Source: Hoylesella loescheii (GTDB lineage Bacteria > Bacteroidota > Bacteroidia > Bacteroidales > Bacteroidaceae). From it: a DNA stretch of 56,736 nucleotides. The position numbers were made by a program, and so were the translations under genes. The notes beneath the pieces are model-generated. The model was not told the origin of the DNA and ran no database searches. It worked only from the letters and a program-made list of their open reading frames with translations. The stretch spans positions 1-56,736 of the forward strand of contig JADYUK010000018.1 of assembly GCA_021531755.1 (NCBI GenBank). The letters run 5' to 3'. Below are positions 16,965 through 24,566 of the stretch, one piece after another; position 1 is the stretch's first letter; the number at the start of each line of letters is the position of its first letter.

Positions 16965-17438
16965 TTAATTTGAGTGCCTTATTTCGCTTTCATATTTAAG
17001 GAATTCTCTTTCGAATAATGCCTTGTCTTTCTCGTAGGAATATCTTAATTCATTTAGCTTCTGATTATTTAGATCCTCGGTATTCAGTAAGGTTTTAAGT
17101 ACTTTCAACTTCGTTTCAAGCAAAGAATGCTTTATCTTAGAATCATCTAATTCAGAGTTTGAGGTACTCATAAATTCGGAAAGCAAATCCATCGTTTTGT
17201 TACGGACATGCTCAGATATGTCATCTTCAATTATTTTCGTTATGTGTTTGTCAATCCACAGAGTAACAAAACGCTCCCGAACCAAGTCAAAAGCAGCCTG
17301 GTTTCTTTCGTACTTGAAGGACAAACCTATCCATTCATAATCTTTATCAAGAAAAGGGGAGATTAATTCTTCCCTTTTCTTGGATAACAAGGTTAAAATG
17401 TATAGTAAATCATCATGTGATCTTTTTACTATTGACAT
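16965..17438 (-). CDS. Helical protein of unknown function in the IS-bracketed module
   Basis: 157 residues, mostly alpha-helical and charged, with likely coiled coil at about 105-157 (TKLKVLKTLLNTEDLNNQKL, then YSYEKDKALFEREFLKYESE). No signal peptide, membrane segment or catalytic motif. It starts five bases after the stop of the 245-residue gene, so translation is likely coupled. It has no family I can name. Confidence 0.7.
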   Translation of the reverse strand: MSIVKRSHDDLLYILTLLSKKREELISPFLDKDYEWIGLSFKYERNQAAFDLVRERFVTLWIDKHITKIIEDDISEHVRNKTMDLLSEFMSTSNSELDDSKIKHSLLETKLKVLKTLLNTEDLNNQKLNELRYSYEKDKALFEREFLKYESEIRHSN

Positions 17439-17443
17439 TCTAA

Positions 17444-18181
17444 TTACTGTATTTGTTTAATATTGCCATTAGGTAGTGAAAGACTATTGAATTGACTTTC
17501 AATCTGTCTATCAATAAATGCCTGACCAGATTGCGTAATCATATCTATATTGTGATTCATCTTCTGAATGTCCTCGTTTAAGCCAAGTAAGAATTGGGAT
17601 GTTCCATCAATTACACTAGCCAACTTCTTTTGGGCATTGGTAATCATAATATCCATAATTCTCTCATTACCAGAGAATTTGTCAAGAATTCGCTCAAATT
17701 CAGCTTCTGCATCCTTTTGAGATTGATCTTGCAGAGCTTTATACTCACGTGTCTTTGTAAGAATCAAGTCTTGTGCTTTAGCTCTTAATTCAATATCCAT
17801 ATTGCCAATTGCACGTATGGTATTGAGTTGCAGTTCAGTTAATCTTTCGCGATATTGAGTTACTGCTTCTGCAACATCCTTCATTCTTTGGAATTCTTGA
17901 TCTTTCGTCCATTGCTCAGTTTCAGCATTGATTCGAGCAATCTCTGTTTGCATACGAATTTCAAGACTGGCATTGTGCTCTGCTTCTTGTCTTCTCAACT
18001 CGGACTTAATAGTTTCGACACCAGTTTGCTGACGAATTTCTCTTTCGACTTCACGGTCGCGATTAGCTTGATCTCGCTCGTTTTCCCAGCGCTTTAATGG
18101 CTCTGTAGCCCAATCCTCCAATATACCAAGAGGACCCGTACACGCTTTAAAAACTTTACCTACTACTGCTAAAAATCCCAT
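17444..18181 (-). CDS. Coiled-coil protein of unknown function in the IS-bracketed module
   Basis: 245 residues. A short hydrophobic N terminus (MGFLAVVGKVFKACTGPLGI) is followed by a long charged coiled coil from about residue 28 to 160 (ERDQANRDREVEREIRQQTG, then RMQTEIARINAETEQWTKDQ) and a Gln/Asn-rich helical C terminus. The N terminus may be an amphipathic membrane anchor. It begins two bases after the stop of the 174-residue gene. No known family was recognised. Confidence 0.7.
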   Translation of the reverse strand: MGFLAVVGKVFKACTGPLGILEDWATEPLKRWENERDQANRDREVEREIRQQTGVETIKSELRRQEAEHNASLEIRMQTEIARINAETEQWTKDQEFQRMKDVAEAVTQYRERLTELQLNTIRAIGNMDIELRAKAQDLILTKTREYKALQDQSQKDAEAEFERILDKFSGNERIMDIMITNAQKKLASVIDGTSQFLLGLNEDIQKMNHNIDMITQSGQAFIDRQIESQFNSLSLPNGNIKQIQ

Positions 18182-18183
18182 AA

Positions 18184-18708
18184 TTAGTCTTTATTTACTG
18201 TTTCAGCAGCTTCCTTCTGAATCTCACCAATAAGGTTGATTACATGTTCTTCTGCAAGTTTGCTTGAAAGTCTAAGACTTGAAGTGTAGCTAGAAACGAG
18301 ATCAAAAATCCATTGAGCCTGGAATTTAGGATCCACTTGTGTCTCCTTGAGAGAATTGCATACTTCTTTCAATGTTGACGAGAAGAAAGCTGACTCTTCT
18401 TTACGAATTTCTGCCTGAAGAGAAGAAGCGAATTTTATCTCTTCCTTGTAATCCTTCAAAATATCAAGGAAGTGCTTCTCGTGATTGTACAGGATTGTCA
18501 ATTTCTTGTCGCGCATTGGGTTTTCAACCTTCTCAGCTACAATTCTTGACACATACTCTGAATAGCCTTCTGAAAGAGTAGGAACTTTCTTCAGCTCTTC
18601 TTCTGAACATACTGTTTTGATTGACTTTTCAAACTCTGCTTTGACAAGTCTTTTGATTTCATCTTTCAACATAGAAGTTGATGAAGATGTTGTTGATGTA
18701 GTTGCCAT
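18184..18708 (-). CDS. Helical protein of unknown function, first complete gene of the module
   Basis: 174 residues. A Ser/Thr-rich opening (MATTSTTSSSTSM) precedes a predicted all-helical body rich in Lys and Glu. No catalytic motif or transmembrane segment. Only 34 bases separate its start codon from IS982 copy B (18743), and no TAnnTTTG box is visible there, so its original promoter has probably been displaced by the insertion. It leads a tight run of four minus-strand genes. Confidence 0.7.
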   Translation of the reverse strand: MATTSTTSSSTSMLKDEIKRLVKAEFEKSIKTVCSEEELKKVPTLSEGYSEYVSRIVAEKVENPMRDKKLTILYNHEKHFLDILKDYKEEIKFASSLQAEIRKEESAFFSSTLKEVCNSLKETQVDPKFQAQWIFDLVSSYTSSLRLSSKLAEEHVINLIGEIQKEAAETVNKD

Positions 18709-18742
18709 AAAGACGATAGTTTTTATTATATGGATGTAAGTT

Positions 18743-19357
18743 GACGTGAGTTCGATGAAATATAATCCATTGGAATTTCGTAATTAGCGAAATTTTTAGG
18801 AGTTTCCTTGAACGAAGTGAAAAACTTTGTAGTGGATAAGAACAATGAAACTAAAGAATTTCGCTATGATTACCGAGGACAAAGATACTGAAATTTTCTG
18901 TATTGCAGATGATTTTTGCAAGGTTTTTGATGTGCAGAGGGCAAAAGATACGTTTAAGGCAGAAAGAAAGCGCAAATATCACCGTGAAAGCCGCATGTCA
19001 AAGGCGGAAATCATGGTGATAATGATTCTCTTTCATTCATCAGGGTATCGCTGCTTGAAGCATTTCTATCTCGAAAAGGTATGCAAGCACATGCGCCATC
19101 TGTTTCCAGAAGTGGTCTCCGACAAACTGCTTCTCAGGAAGAGGGCTATAATATAGACAGTGAATGACGAGCTGAAGAACATTGCTCAAGTTGAGCATTC
19201 AAGACATAGAAGTTTTGGCAATTTCGTAGTCAACCTTCTGGGAGATATAGCTGCATACTGCTACTTTCCAAAGAAACCATCCAAACTAGTACAGACTGTT
19301 GTATTTCAAATGACAGATAGCTTAATTATTCTAAAGTATATTCGTCGAACTCACGTT
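18743..19357 (+). mobile_element. IS982-family element, copy B, internally deleted
   Basis: 615 bp, with ends matching copy A (GACGTGAGTTCGATGAA at 18743; complement of AACGTGAGTTCGACGAA ending at 19357). The deletion is larger than in copy A. With copy A in the same orientation it brackets the four-gene module, so the whole of 15251-19357 has the outline of a composite element. No convincing outer target duplication was found. Confidence 0.85.
18845..19336 (+). pseudogene. IS982 transposase remnant, copy B
   Basis: Begins MKLKNFAMITEDKDTEIFCI and matches copy A through HLFPEVVS, then jumps directly to DKLLLRKRAII: the entire catalytic core is deleted, apparently at a short TCC match. A TAG then replaces the Glu codon seen in copy A, and a one-base deletion near the end shifts the frame. 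Inactive. Confidence 0.85.
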
Positions 19358-19501
19358 AATAATTAATTCCCGGAAACGGTCAAATATGCCAGTCAAAATC
19401 GTATCATCCGCTTGCATTGAGCAGTAAAGTGACGCTTCTCCATCCATTATTGCTTTCGTTAATGGCTGTTTTTCCAAGATTTTCAGTAATTTTGCATCCA
19501 T
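19331..19501 (-). pseudogene. 5' stump of an unknown gene, truncated by IS copy B
   Basis: An ATG at 19501 opens a frame of 48 native codons (MDAKLLKILEKQPLTKAIMD, later [14 protein letters not shown]) that runs into the IS terminal repeat and stops eight codons inside it. The residue composition looks like a real protein. It points in the same direction as the bracketed module and may once have been its first gene. The continuation is not found on the other side of the IS. Confidence 0.45.
19487..19494 (+). promoter_or_regulatory. -7 box for the LytTR regulator gene
   Basis: TAATTTTG followed by C, 39 bases before the start codon at 19534. There is no good TTG at -33. It lies inside the truncated minus-strand frame, so one of the two readings may be wrong. 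Confidence 0.45.
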
Positions 19502-19533
19502 TGTCAGACTCTCTTGTCTTTATGTAATGCTAT

Positions 19534-20394
19534 ATGATAAAAGAACGACTTATAAGTGCTATGCTCAGCACGATGTTTTTCATAATATTCCTTCCCTTTG
19601 GCCTTGAGCATTTCGGATGGATGCGTTGGCCCCTGCTTGCGGGTATAGGAGTTATTGTCACATTCAGTTGTGTGACAAGCGAGATTGTGATGAGATATGT
19701 TTTTCACATGCCTCAGGCTCCAGAGAGAGGCATGCGTTATATGGTCAGGCGCAATATCTTTTTTGGCTTGCTGAATATGTTTCTTGTTGTTCCGCTCTTG
19801 GCGTTTTATCTCTCACGCTTTGTCAATAACGACATTGTAGACAACCATATCTCCTGGAGCCTTATAGTGAAGCTGCTGCTTATTTTTTCAGGCGTGTCTC
19901 TCATGATGAGCCTGTATTGGAAGAATGTCTACTGGAAACGCCTCTATGCCAAGGAGCTTGCAGAGGCATGGCGTATCAACGGAATGCTTGAGGAGCGTCA
20001 GCGCACGATGTCAGCTCCACCGGCTGCCTGCGACGGGCAAGATGAGCAGACAGTGACATTCTCTGGTTCTACGAAGGAAAGTGTCACCCTGAAGCCCTCA
20101 GAGTTCCTCTTCGCTGTCTCAGAAGGGAACTATGTCCATATCCATTATATGAGAGACGGGGATGTCGCATCGGCCATGATACGCACGCGGATGAAGGAGA
20201 TGGAGGAGTCATGTGAGGGCACTCCCCTCATGCGTTGCCATCGTGCGTATATTATCAATCCCCAGCATATAGTCAGGGTTGTCAGCCGGTCATCAGGGTT
20301 CATGCTGAAATTGAAGCATACTGAGACCATGGTGCCAGTCTCCAGGACCTACACCACATCCATACGTGAGAGACTGGAGAATCCGTCCTGCTGA
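19534..20394 (+). CDS. Membrane-anchored LytTR-family DNA-binding regulator
   Basis: 286 residues. Four predicted membrane segments fill residues 1-130 (for example MLSTMFFIIFLPFGLEHFG, FFGLLNMFLVVPLLAFYL, LIVKLLLIFSGVSLMMSLYW). After a linker with coiled character comes a LytTR domain at about 180-283, with FLFAVSEGNYVHIHY, RMKEMEE and MRCHRAYIINPQHIVRVV, all standard LytTR stretches. LytTR domains bind DNA through beta strands. With no receiver domain, the membrane part may sense the signal. Such membrane LytTR proteins are widespread in Bacteroidales; the target is unknown. Confidence 0.85.
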   Translation: MIKERLISAMLSTMFFIIFLPFGLEHFGWMRWPLLAGIGVIVTFSCVTSEIVMRYVFHMPQAPERGMRYMVRRNIFFGLLNMFLVVPLLAFYLSRFVNNDIVDNHISWSLIVKLLLIFSGVSLMMSLYWKNVYWKRLYAKELAEAWRINGMLEERQRTMSAPPAACDGQDEQTVTFSGSTKESVTLKPSEFLFAVSEGNYVHIHYMRDGDVASAMIRTRMKEMEESCEGTPLMRCHRAYIINPQHIVRVVSRSSGFMLKLKHTETMVPVSRTYTTSIRERLENPSC

Positions 20395-20558
20395 CCATAG
20401 GCAACGCCCACACTACACGGCACGAGATGAAATGAGAAGTTGAAGAAGAGCATCACATCTCCATGTCATGAGCTGCTTACATATTGTCTGATATCAGTGT
20501 TCTTTTTCTACCATCTGTCACTCCATTCATCCCCATTATTGCTATTCGTAACAAAAAC

Positions 20559-20609
20559 AGTCCGTCTGTCCCATAAACTTGACAGATGGACTTTTTCTAT
20601 ATATCTTTG
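20559..20609 (+). promoter_or_regulatory. Terminator-like hairpin overlapping the pspC promoter
   Basis: AGTCCGTCTGTC (20559-20570) and GACAGATGGACT (20581-20592) pair with one G-U and are followed by five Ts, as in an intrinsic terminator after the LytTR gene. The same stretch holds TTG (20579-20581) and, 20 bases on, TATCTTTG (20602-20609), a perfect promoter for the PspC gene 37 bases later. Confidence 0.65.
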
Positions 20610-20645
20610 CAGCGTGATTTCCATCCATTAAACATCTCATAAGAT

Positions 20646-20840
20646 ATGAAAAAACGACTTACGAAGAGTGCCGACAAGATGTTGGCTGGCGTCTGCGGGG
20701 GAATAGCAGACTATTATGATATAGACTCAACACTGGTAAGGATAGGCTTTGTCCTTATTGCTTTCATGACAGCAGTTGTGCCTGTGGTAGTCTTATATAT
20801 CATCATGAGTTGGGTCATGCCGAAAAGTCAGTTTGAGTAG
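20646..20840 (+). CDS. PspC-domain membrane protein
   Basis: 64 residues, a stand-alone PspC domain: KRLTKSADKMLAGVCGGIAD, YDIDSTLVRIGFVL and one long membrane segment at about 34-57. PspC domains belong to envelope stress systems; small single-domain versions are common in Bacteroidota with no assigned role. It has its own promoter at 20579-20609. Confidence 0.85.
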   Translation: MKKRLTKSADKMLAGVCGGIADYYDIDSTLVRIGFVLIAFMTAVVPVVVLYIIMSWVMPKSQFE

Positions 20841-20917
20841 ATAGTATATAGTATATCAACCGAAGTCAACATCACTTAACCATCCATCACATCCTCTTAT
20901 CCGCATCCACGCCCCGA

Positions 20918-20995
20918 GGCTTTCTGCCCGTCAGCTATGCCATCAAAGCATGGAATACCTTCAAGACGATGTGGGATATGGACAAACAATATTAA
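20918..20995 (+). pseudogene. Possible C-terminal gene remnant next to the MITE
   Basis: In one plus frame 25 codons (GFLPVSYAIKAWNTFKTMWD, then MDKQY and TAA) have good protein-like composition just before the MITE at 21001. No start codon or longer frame supports it, and I do not recognise the family. Confidence 0.25.
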
Positions 20996-21000
20996 TATAT

Positions 21001-21357
21001 ATTACTGTCCGATAAACATCCTAAATACCTTGACATAGTGGTCATTAATAATGAACAAGCCCCCTTCTTGCAAGTTAGCATGGCTGTCCGATAAATTTGT
21101 CCGCTATATAATATAACAGAATTGCGGATTATAAATCAAAGTGTTTTGTCCACAGCCCCAGAGGGGCGCGACTGTTAAAAAAACCCACCTTACCACTCAG
21201 TCACTCCGTTCCCTCGTTTCCAGGTGGGGTTTTTAACAGTCGCGTCTCTTCGAGACTTTTTCCTTGGACTAATTCTAAGCCATGGTGTCTTCTAACAATA
21301 TATTGGCTGTCCGGTAAAAGAATCGCAACTTATCATAAAGTTTTACCGGACAGTAAT
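21001..21357. mobile_element. MITE-like non-autonomous element, full length
   Basis: 357 bp with inverted ends: ATTACTGTCCGATAAAC at 21001 and the complement of ATTACTGTCCGGTAAAAC ending at 21357. It is flanked by a 10-bp direct repeat ATTAATATAT (20991-21000 and 21359-21368), although the flank is AT-rich. Inside are a long hairpin (arms about 21168-21190 and 21221-21243, sharing CGACTGTTAAAAA) and a 13-bp perfect inverted repeat of the terminal motif (21307-21319 and 21341-21353). There is no reading frame. The first 109 bp match 56628-56736 at 107 positions. The 10-bp duplication would suit an IS4-type transposase, which is not in the window. Confidence 0.8.
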
Positions 21358-21376
21358 AATTAATATATATGATTAT

Positions 21377-21760
21377 ATGCGTATTCATCATATTGCAGTT
21401 TATGTGCGCGATATGGCTGTTGTCAGCGAGTTTATAGAGAAATATTTCGAAGCGAACAGGATAGATCTGTATAACAATCCCACCACAGGGTTCAGCTCGC
21501 GTTTCATCCATTTCCAGGATGGCGCGCTGCTTGAGCTTATGCATCGGCCAGATGTCCAGGAACCACATGATTCCCTGCTTACATGTGGTTTCCATCATCT
21601 GGCATTCGCTTTGGGCAGCGAGGAAGCTGTAGACAGGCTTACCGATCGTCTCTGGGCTGACGGCTATGAGGTGAAAAGTCCGCCGCACACCACAGGCGAC
21701 GGCTATTATGAATCAGTCATCATAGGTCCTGAGAGTATCATTATAGAGCTGACAGTTTGA
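21377..21760 (+). CDS. VOC-superfamily (glyoxalase/epimerase-like) protein
   Basis: 127 residues forming one VOC domain with two beta-alpha-beta-beta-beta units. Residues in the usual metal-binding positions are present: His5 (IHHIAVYV), Glu53 (LLELMH), His74 (FHHLAFAL) and Glu124 (IIIELTV), so it is probably a metalloenzyme. The substrate cannot be told; glyoxalase I, epimerase and antibiotic-resistance enzymes share the fold. Its start codon is only 20 bases from the MITE end, so its native promoter has been separated or replaced. Confidence 0.8.
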   Translation: MRIHHIAVYVRDMAVVSEFIEKYFEANRIDLYNNPTTGFSSRFIHFQDGALLELMHRPDVQEPHDSLLTCGFHHLAFALGSEEAVDRLTDRLWADGYEVKSPPHTTGDGYYESVIIGPESIIIELTV

Positions 21761-21922
21761 GCCTGACGCTCTCCGCAAAAGTGCCTCAGAGGCTTTTAGA
21801 GGCTCTCTGTCACGTCACCCCCTATCCATCATATCCTCCCTGTCCGGTACCCTTCCCGCAATAAGGTGTAGGATTATTGATGGAGAATGTTATTTCTGAT
21901 TGTAAAAACAAACATTAAGCTT

Positions 21923-22366
21923 ATGAAAGGAATAGTACGATTTGGAGTCATGCTGAATATCCTTCTTTGGATAGGCCATTTAGCCTGTCTCCTTTTCCTC
22001 GACGAGGCATTCAGCTTCTATGGTATTGACTCGAAGATGGCAGAGCTGTCACATGTGGATGCCAGCCTGCCATACATCCTCACGATAATGATTGCCACGG
22101 CATTCCTTGCCGTTGCATGCTATGGGCTCTCTTATACTGGCGACATGTCCCGTCTGCCACTCCAGCACCTGTCTCTTGCTGTCATACTTCTCGTCTTCTT
22201 TGGCCGCTTCGTATGGGGACTGACCCGCCTCATTGAAAACTTTACATGGCTCGGGATGTCATCAACAGCCATCTCCCTCCTGCTCGGACTGTGCTATGTC
22301 CCTGCTGTGTGGTTGTTATGGCCGCGCAACAATGCTCGCATTGGAAGACAGACAGTAAGCTGCTGA
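21923..22366 (+). CDS. Small membrane protein with four predicted segments
   Basis: 147 residues from the ATG at 21923 (MKGIVRFGVMLNILLWIGHL); the frame extends 12 codons upstream to 21887, but the extension is unlikely to be translated. Four hydrophobic segments at about 5-25, 50-70, 82-102 and 115-136. No motif was recognised. It may be cotranscribed with the lipoprotein gene 91 bases on. Confidence 0.6.
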   Translation: MKGIVRFGVMLNILLWIGHLACLLFLDEAFSFYGIDSKMAELSHVDASLPYILTIMIATAFLAVACYGLSYTGDMSRLPLQHLSLAVILLVFFGRFVWGLTRLIENFTWLGMSSTAISLLLGLCYVPAVWLLWPRNNARIGRQTVSC

Positions 22367-22456
22367 TGTAAACCTGAAGGAAGCTTGCCCGAGCTATCGA
22401 ATAGTTGTGTACACCTATTTATCAATTATACACAAACCAATATAAATTTAATAAAG

Positions 22457-22921
22457 ATGGAGAAAAATAAGAAATTCAAGCTGATCGCATTGATGGTCAT
22501 GCTCATCACCGCCTTTACTCTGGTTTCATGCGGTGACAATGATGATTTTGATACTGAGGATTATTCCAATTTCCTTACTGGCTCTTGGAATACTGATGAA
22601 GTCGATGTTGTTACACACCAACCCACTGGCAATCCTGACAGCTATGTCTGGACGTTCCGGAAGGACGGCACAGGGGTATGGGTCGATAAAGATGGAGACA
22701 ACTCCACCCATATCCCTAACATCGTGAATGAGTTCCGCTACACAGTGAAGGGGTATGGTGAAGAGACAGGATTGTGGTATGATTTCTGTGTAGACTTCGT
22801 CTTCCTCGACTCTAATGGTGAGACAGCATGGACTGAACGCCTCTGTTTCACTAAGACTGGAAAGAACAGATGCAGTGCATACACCGAGGGTAAAACCCTC
22901 TGCTTTCTGTTAAAGAGATGA
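22457..22921 (+). CDS. Lipocalin-like or hypothetical lipoprotein
   Basis: From the ATG at 22457 the protein has 154 residues, with signal peptide and lipobox TLVSC (Cys at about 25) followed by GDNDDFDTEDYSNFL. The pattern LTGSWNTDEVDVV and YVWTFRKDGTGVWVD resembles Bacteroidales lipocalin-like lipoproteins that begin with a GxW strand, but the match is loose. The upstream part of the open frame (22385-22456) lacks features of a signal peptide, which supports this start. Confidence 0.65.
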   Translation: MEKNKKFKLIALMVMLITAFTLVSCGDNDDFDTEDYSNFLTGSWNTDEVDVVTHQPTGNPDSYVWTFRKDGTGVWVDKDGDNSTHIPNIVNEFRYTVKGYGEETGLWYDFCVDFVFLDSNGETAWTERLCFTKTGKNRCSAYTEGKTLCFLLKR

Positions 22922-23001
22922 TAGTCAGGCAGACTATACAACTGTGTCTTGCTGATACTGTTGAACTGTCAGCCGCTGATTATCCTCTCAATTATAATAA
23001 A

Positions 23002-23060
23002 ATGCCGGAAGTCATGGTCTATGCTTTTCTGCAAGACGACCATACTTCCGGCATGTTTTT
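23002..23060 (+). terminator. Terminator after the lipoprotein gene
   Basis: ATGCCGGAAG (23002-23011) pairs with CTTCCGGCAT (23045-23054), with a second inner stem ATGGTC/GACCAT, and is followed by five Ts. The rest of the gene-free stretch 22922-23378 shows no further feature. Confidence 0.75.
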
Positions 23061-23378
23061 ATTGCGGTTTATTGTTGTCAGGTGAAGCTTCAGGATGAGT
23101 TGCGATAGTGTTATTGGACAGCCAATGCGGCTACAAACGCATCGTTCGGTACAGCCTTCCAGCCTTCATTTATCTGGTGGGATATGAATAGAGGCTTCCT
23201 CTGTTACGATTTGTTTCGTCCGGATATCTGCTGCCTTCTATTTCTTTGAATACCGAGCAGCGCTCGGTATGGCTCAATGTAAGCTTATCTCTGTACTCGC
23301 TTGCCCGATAATTCGCGCCTCACCCATTGAGCAAGCCCATGGCATTCGGCTTGATGTCCTTGTACGTTGCTGGAGTTA

Positions 23379-23957
23379 TCATACCCCTTCGTCGTCCATC
23401 ATCTCTTTATCATCCTCTTTGTCGCTTCCGCTGTCCAAGCGTGTGTCGAGGCTGACTTTGATGTTCCCGAATCTGTCTACAGCCATGATGAGGGGTATGA
23501 ACTCGTCGCTGCTTATCTCCGGCGAGCCTATTGATGTTGCGAAGATGAGCTTCCCATCCGCTACCTTGTCGAGCACAATTCCGAGCAACGCTCCGCTCTT
23601 CACCATGCTGTTGTTGCCAGCATACTGCTTGAAGTATTCTTTTGTGAACGTCCTGTTCATGACGTCGCTGCCGTCCTCACGCTGTATGCGCAGTGATATT
23701 GCGTTGTCGTAGTATTCATTCCCGTTCTCGTCGTATGCCTTTGGCAGTGATTTGTCCGCAGAGCGCTCGATGGTCACTTTGTATGTCGCACCGAGCCATT
23801 CGACATCCCTTTGCTGCCTTGTTGTCTGCATCTCAGACGGTGCGGTAGTTTTTTCCACTGTTGGTGGTGGCACGATGATGTCCTTCTTCTGCTCCTTTTC
23901 CTTGCATGATGAGCAGAGTATCGCTGCCACTGTCATTATGTACAGTATGGTTCTCAT
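23379..23957 (-). CDS. DUF4738-like lipoprotein
   Basis: 192 residues with a signal peptide and lipobox ILCSSC (Cys at about 18). A Pro/Thr-rich linker (IIVPPPTVEKTTAPSEMQTT) leads to a domain with DVEWLGATYKVTIERSADKS and NEYYDNAISLRIQREDGSDV, which I associate with DUF4738, a Bacteroidales lipoprotein family of unknown function. The C-terminal tail is acidic (DSGSDKEDDKEMMDDEG). Likely anchored in the outer membrane. Confidence 0.65.
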   Translation of the reverse strand: MRTILYIMTVAAILCSSCKEKEQKKDIIVPPPTVEKTTAPSEMQTTRQQRDVEWLGATYKVTIERSADKSLPKAYDENGNEYYDNAISLRIQREDGSDVMNRTFTKEYFKQYAGNNSMVKSGALLGIVLDKVADGKLIFATSIGSPEISSDEFIPLIMAVDRFGNIKVSLDTRLDSGSDKEDDKEMMDDEGV

Positions 23958-23994
23958 TATTCTGTGTCTTTCTATGTCTTTCTGTCTTATGGGT

Positions 23995-24095
23995 TGAGGT
24001 CTGCTGCCTTTTGTGGTACATTGTCTCCGGCACGGCCTCAGAATTGTCGAGGGCGGCGTTTGAGGTCTGCTGCCTTTTGTGGCACATTATCCCCG
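23995..24095. repeat. Direct repeat, 35 bp, offset 66 bp
   Basis: TGAGGTCTGCTGCCTTTTGT at 23995 recurs at 24061; the two 35-base copies (23995-24029 and 24061-24095) differ at a few positions and are exactly 66 bases apart. They lie between two minus-strand genes. Confidence 0.7.
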
Positions 24096-24147
24096 TTTGC
24101 CAGCCAGATTGTATGTTCCTCTGCAGCCGTTGCCGTTGTCAAACGGC

Positions 24148-24537
24148 CTACGCCATCATCTCGACCAGGTCGTTATGCAGAGACTCGAATCGTCGTGGAT
24201 AGAATCCGATGAGCAGGATGCAGAAGAAGCTGTTCACGGCTATCTCCATCTCTGTTATCTCAATGTCGTTGTCAACGACCACCTCTTTTCCTGTTATGAC
24301 ATTCCATTGTGCCTCGAAGCATCTGTCCTCAGCCCCCACGAAGCAGTCATCGCTGTCCTGTGCGTCAATGAGTTGGTATGTTATGCGCTTCTTTGACGCC
24401 ACTGGTTGTTGTGTCAAAAGAAAATCGTAAGCCTCATTCATCTCATGACGCTTACGATTCAAATCGGGCATCATATCGACGAGTTCGCCGAATATGGTGT
24501 CAAAAGAGTATTTAGATAGTATCTCGTGTAGGATCAT
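24148..24537 (-). CDS. Conserved-looking protein of unknown function
   Basis: 129 residues from the ATG at 24537 (MILHEILSKYSFDTIFGELV), preferred over an upstream ATG at 24603 that would overlap ribH. The sequence has a helical first half with NRKRHEMNEAYDFLLTQQPV, then a beta-rich stretch (RITYQLIDAQDSDDCFVGAE), suggesting a small alpha/beta domain. No catalytic motif. It follows ribH by 29 bases on the same strand and may share its transcript. Confidence 0.6.
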   Translation of the reverse strand: MILHEILSKYSFDTIFGELVDMMPDLNRKRHEMNEAYDFLLTQQPVASKKRITYQLIDAQDSDDCFVGAEDRCFEAQWNVITGKEVVVDNDIEITEMEIAVNSFFCILLIGFYPRRFESLHNDLVEMMA

Positions 24538-24566
24538 ATCCTTTCGGTTATTGATTTTATGTGTGG

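Noticed and set aside
23269..23712. 147-codon plus ORF
   Set aside because: It is antisense to the DUF4738 lipoprotein gene and lacks protein-like composition.
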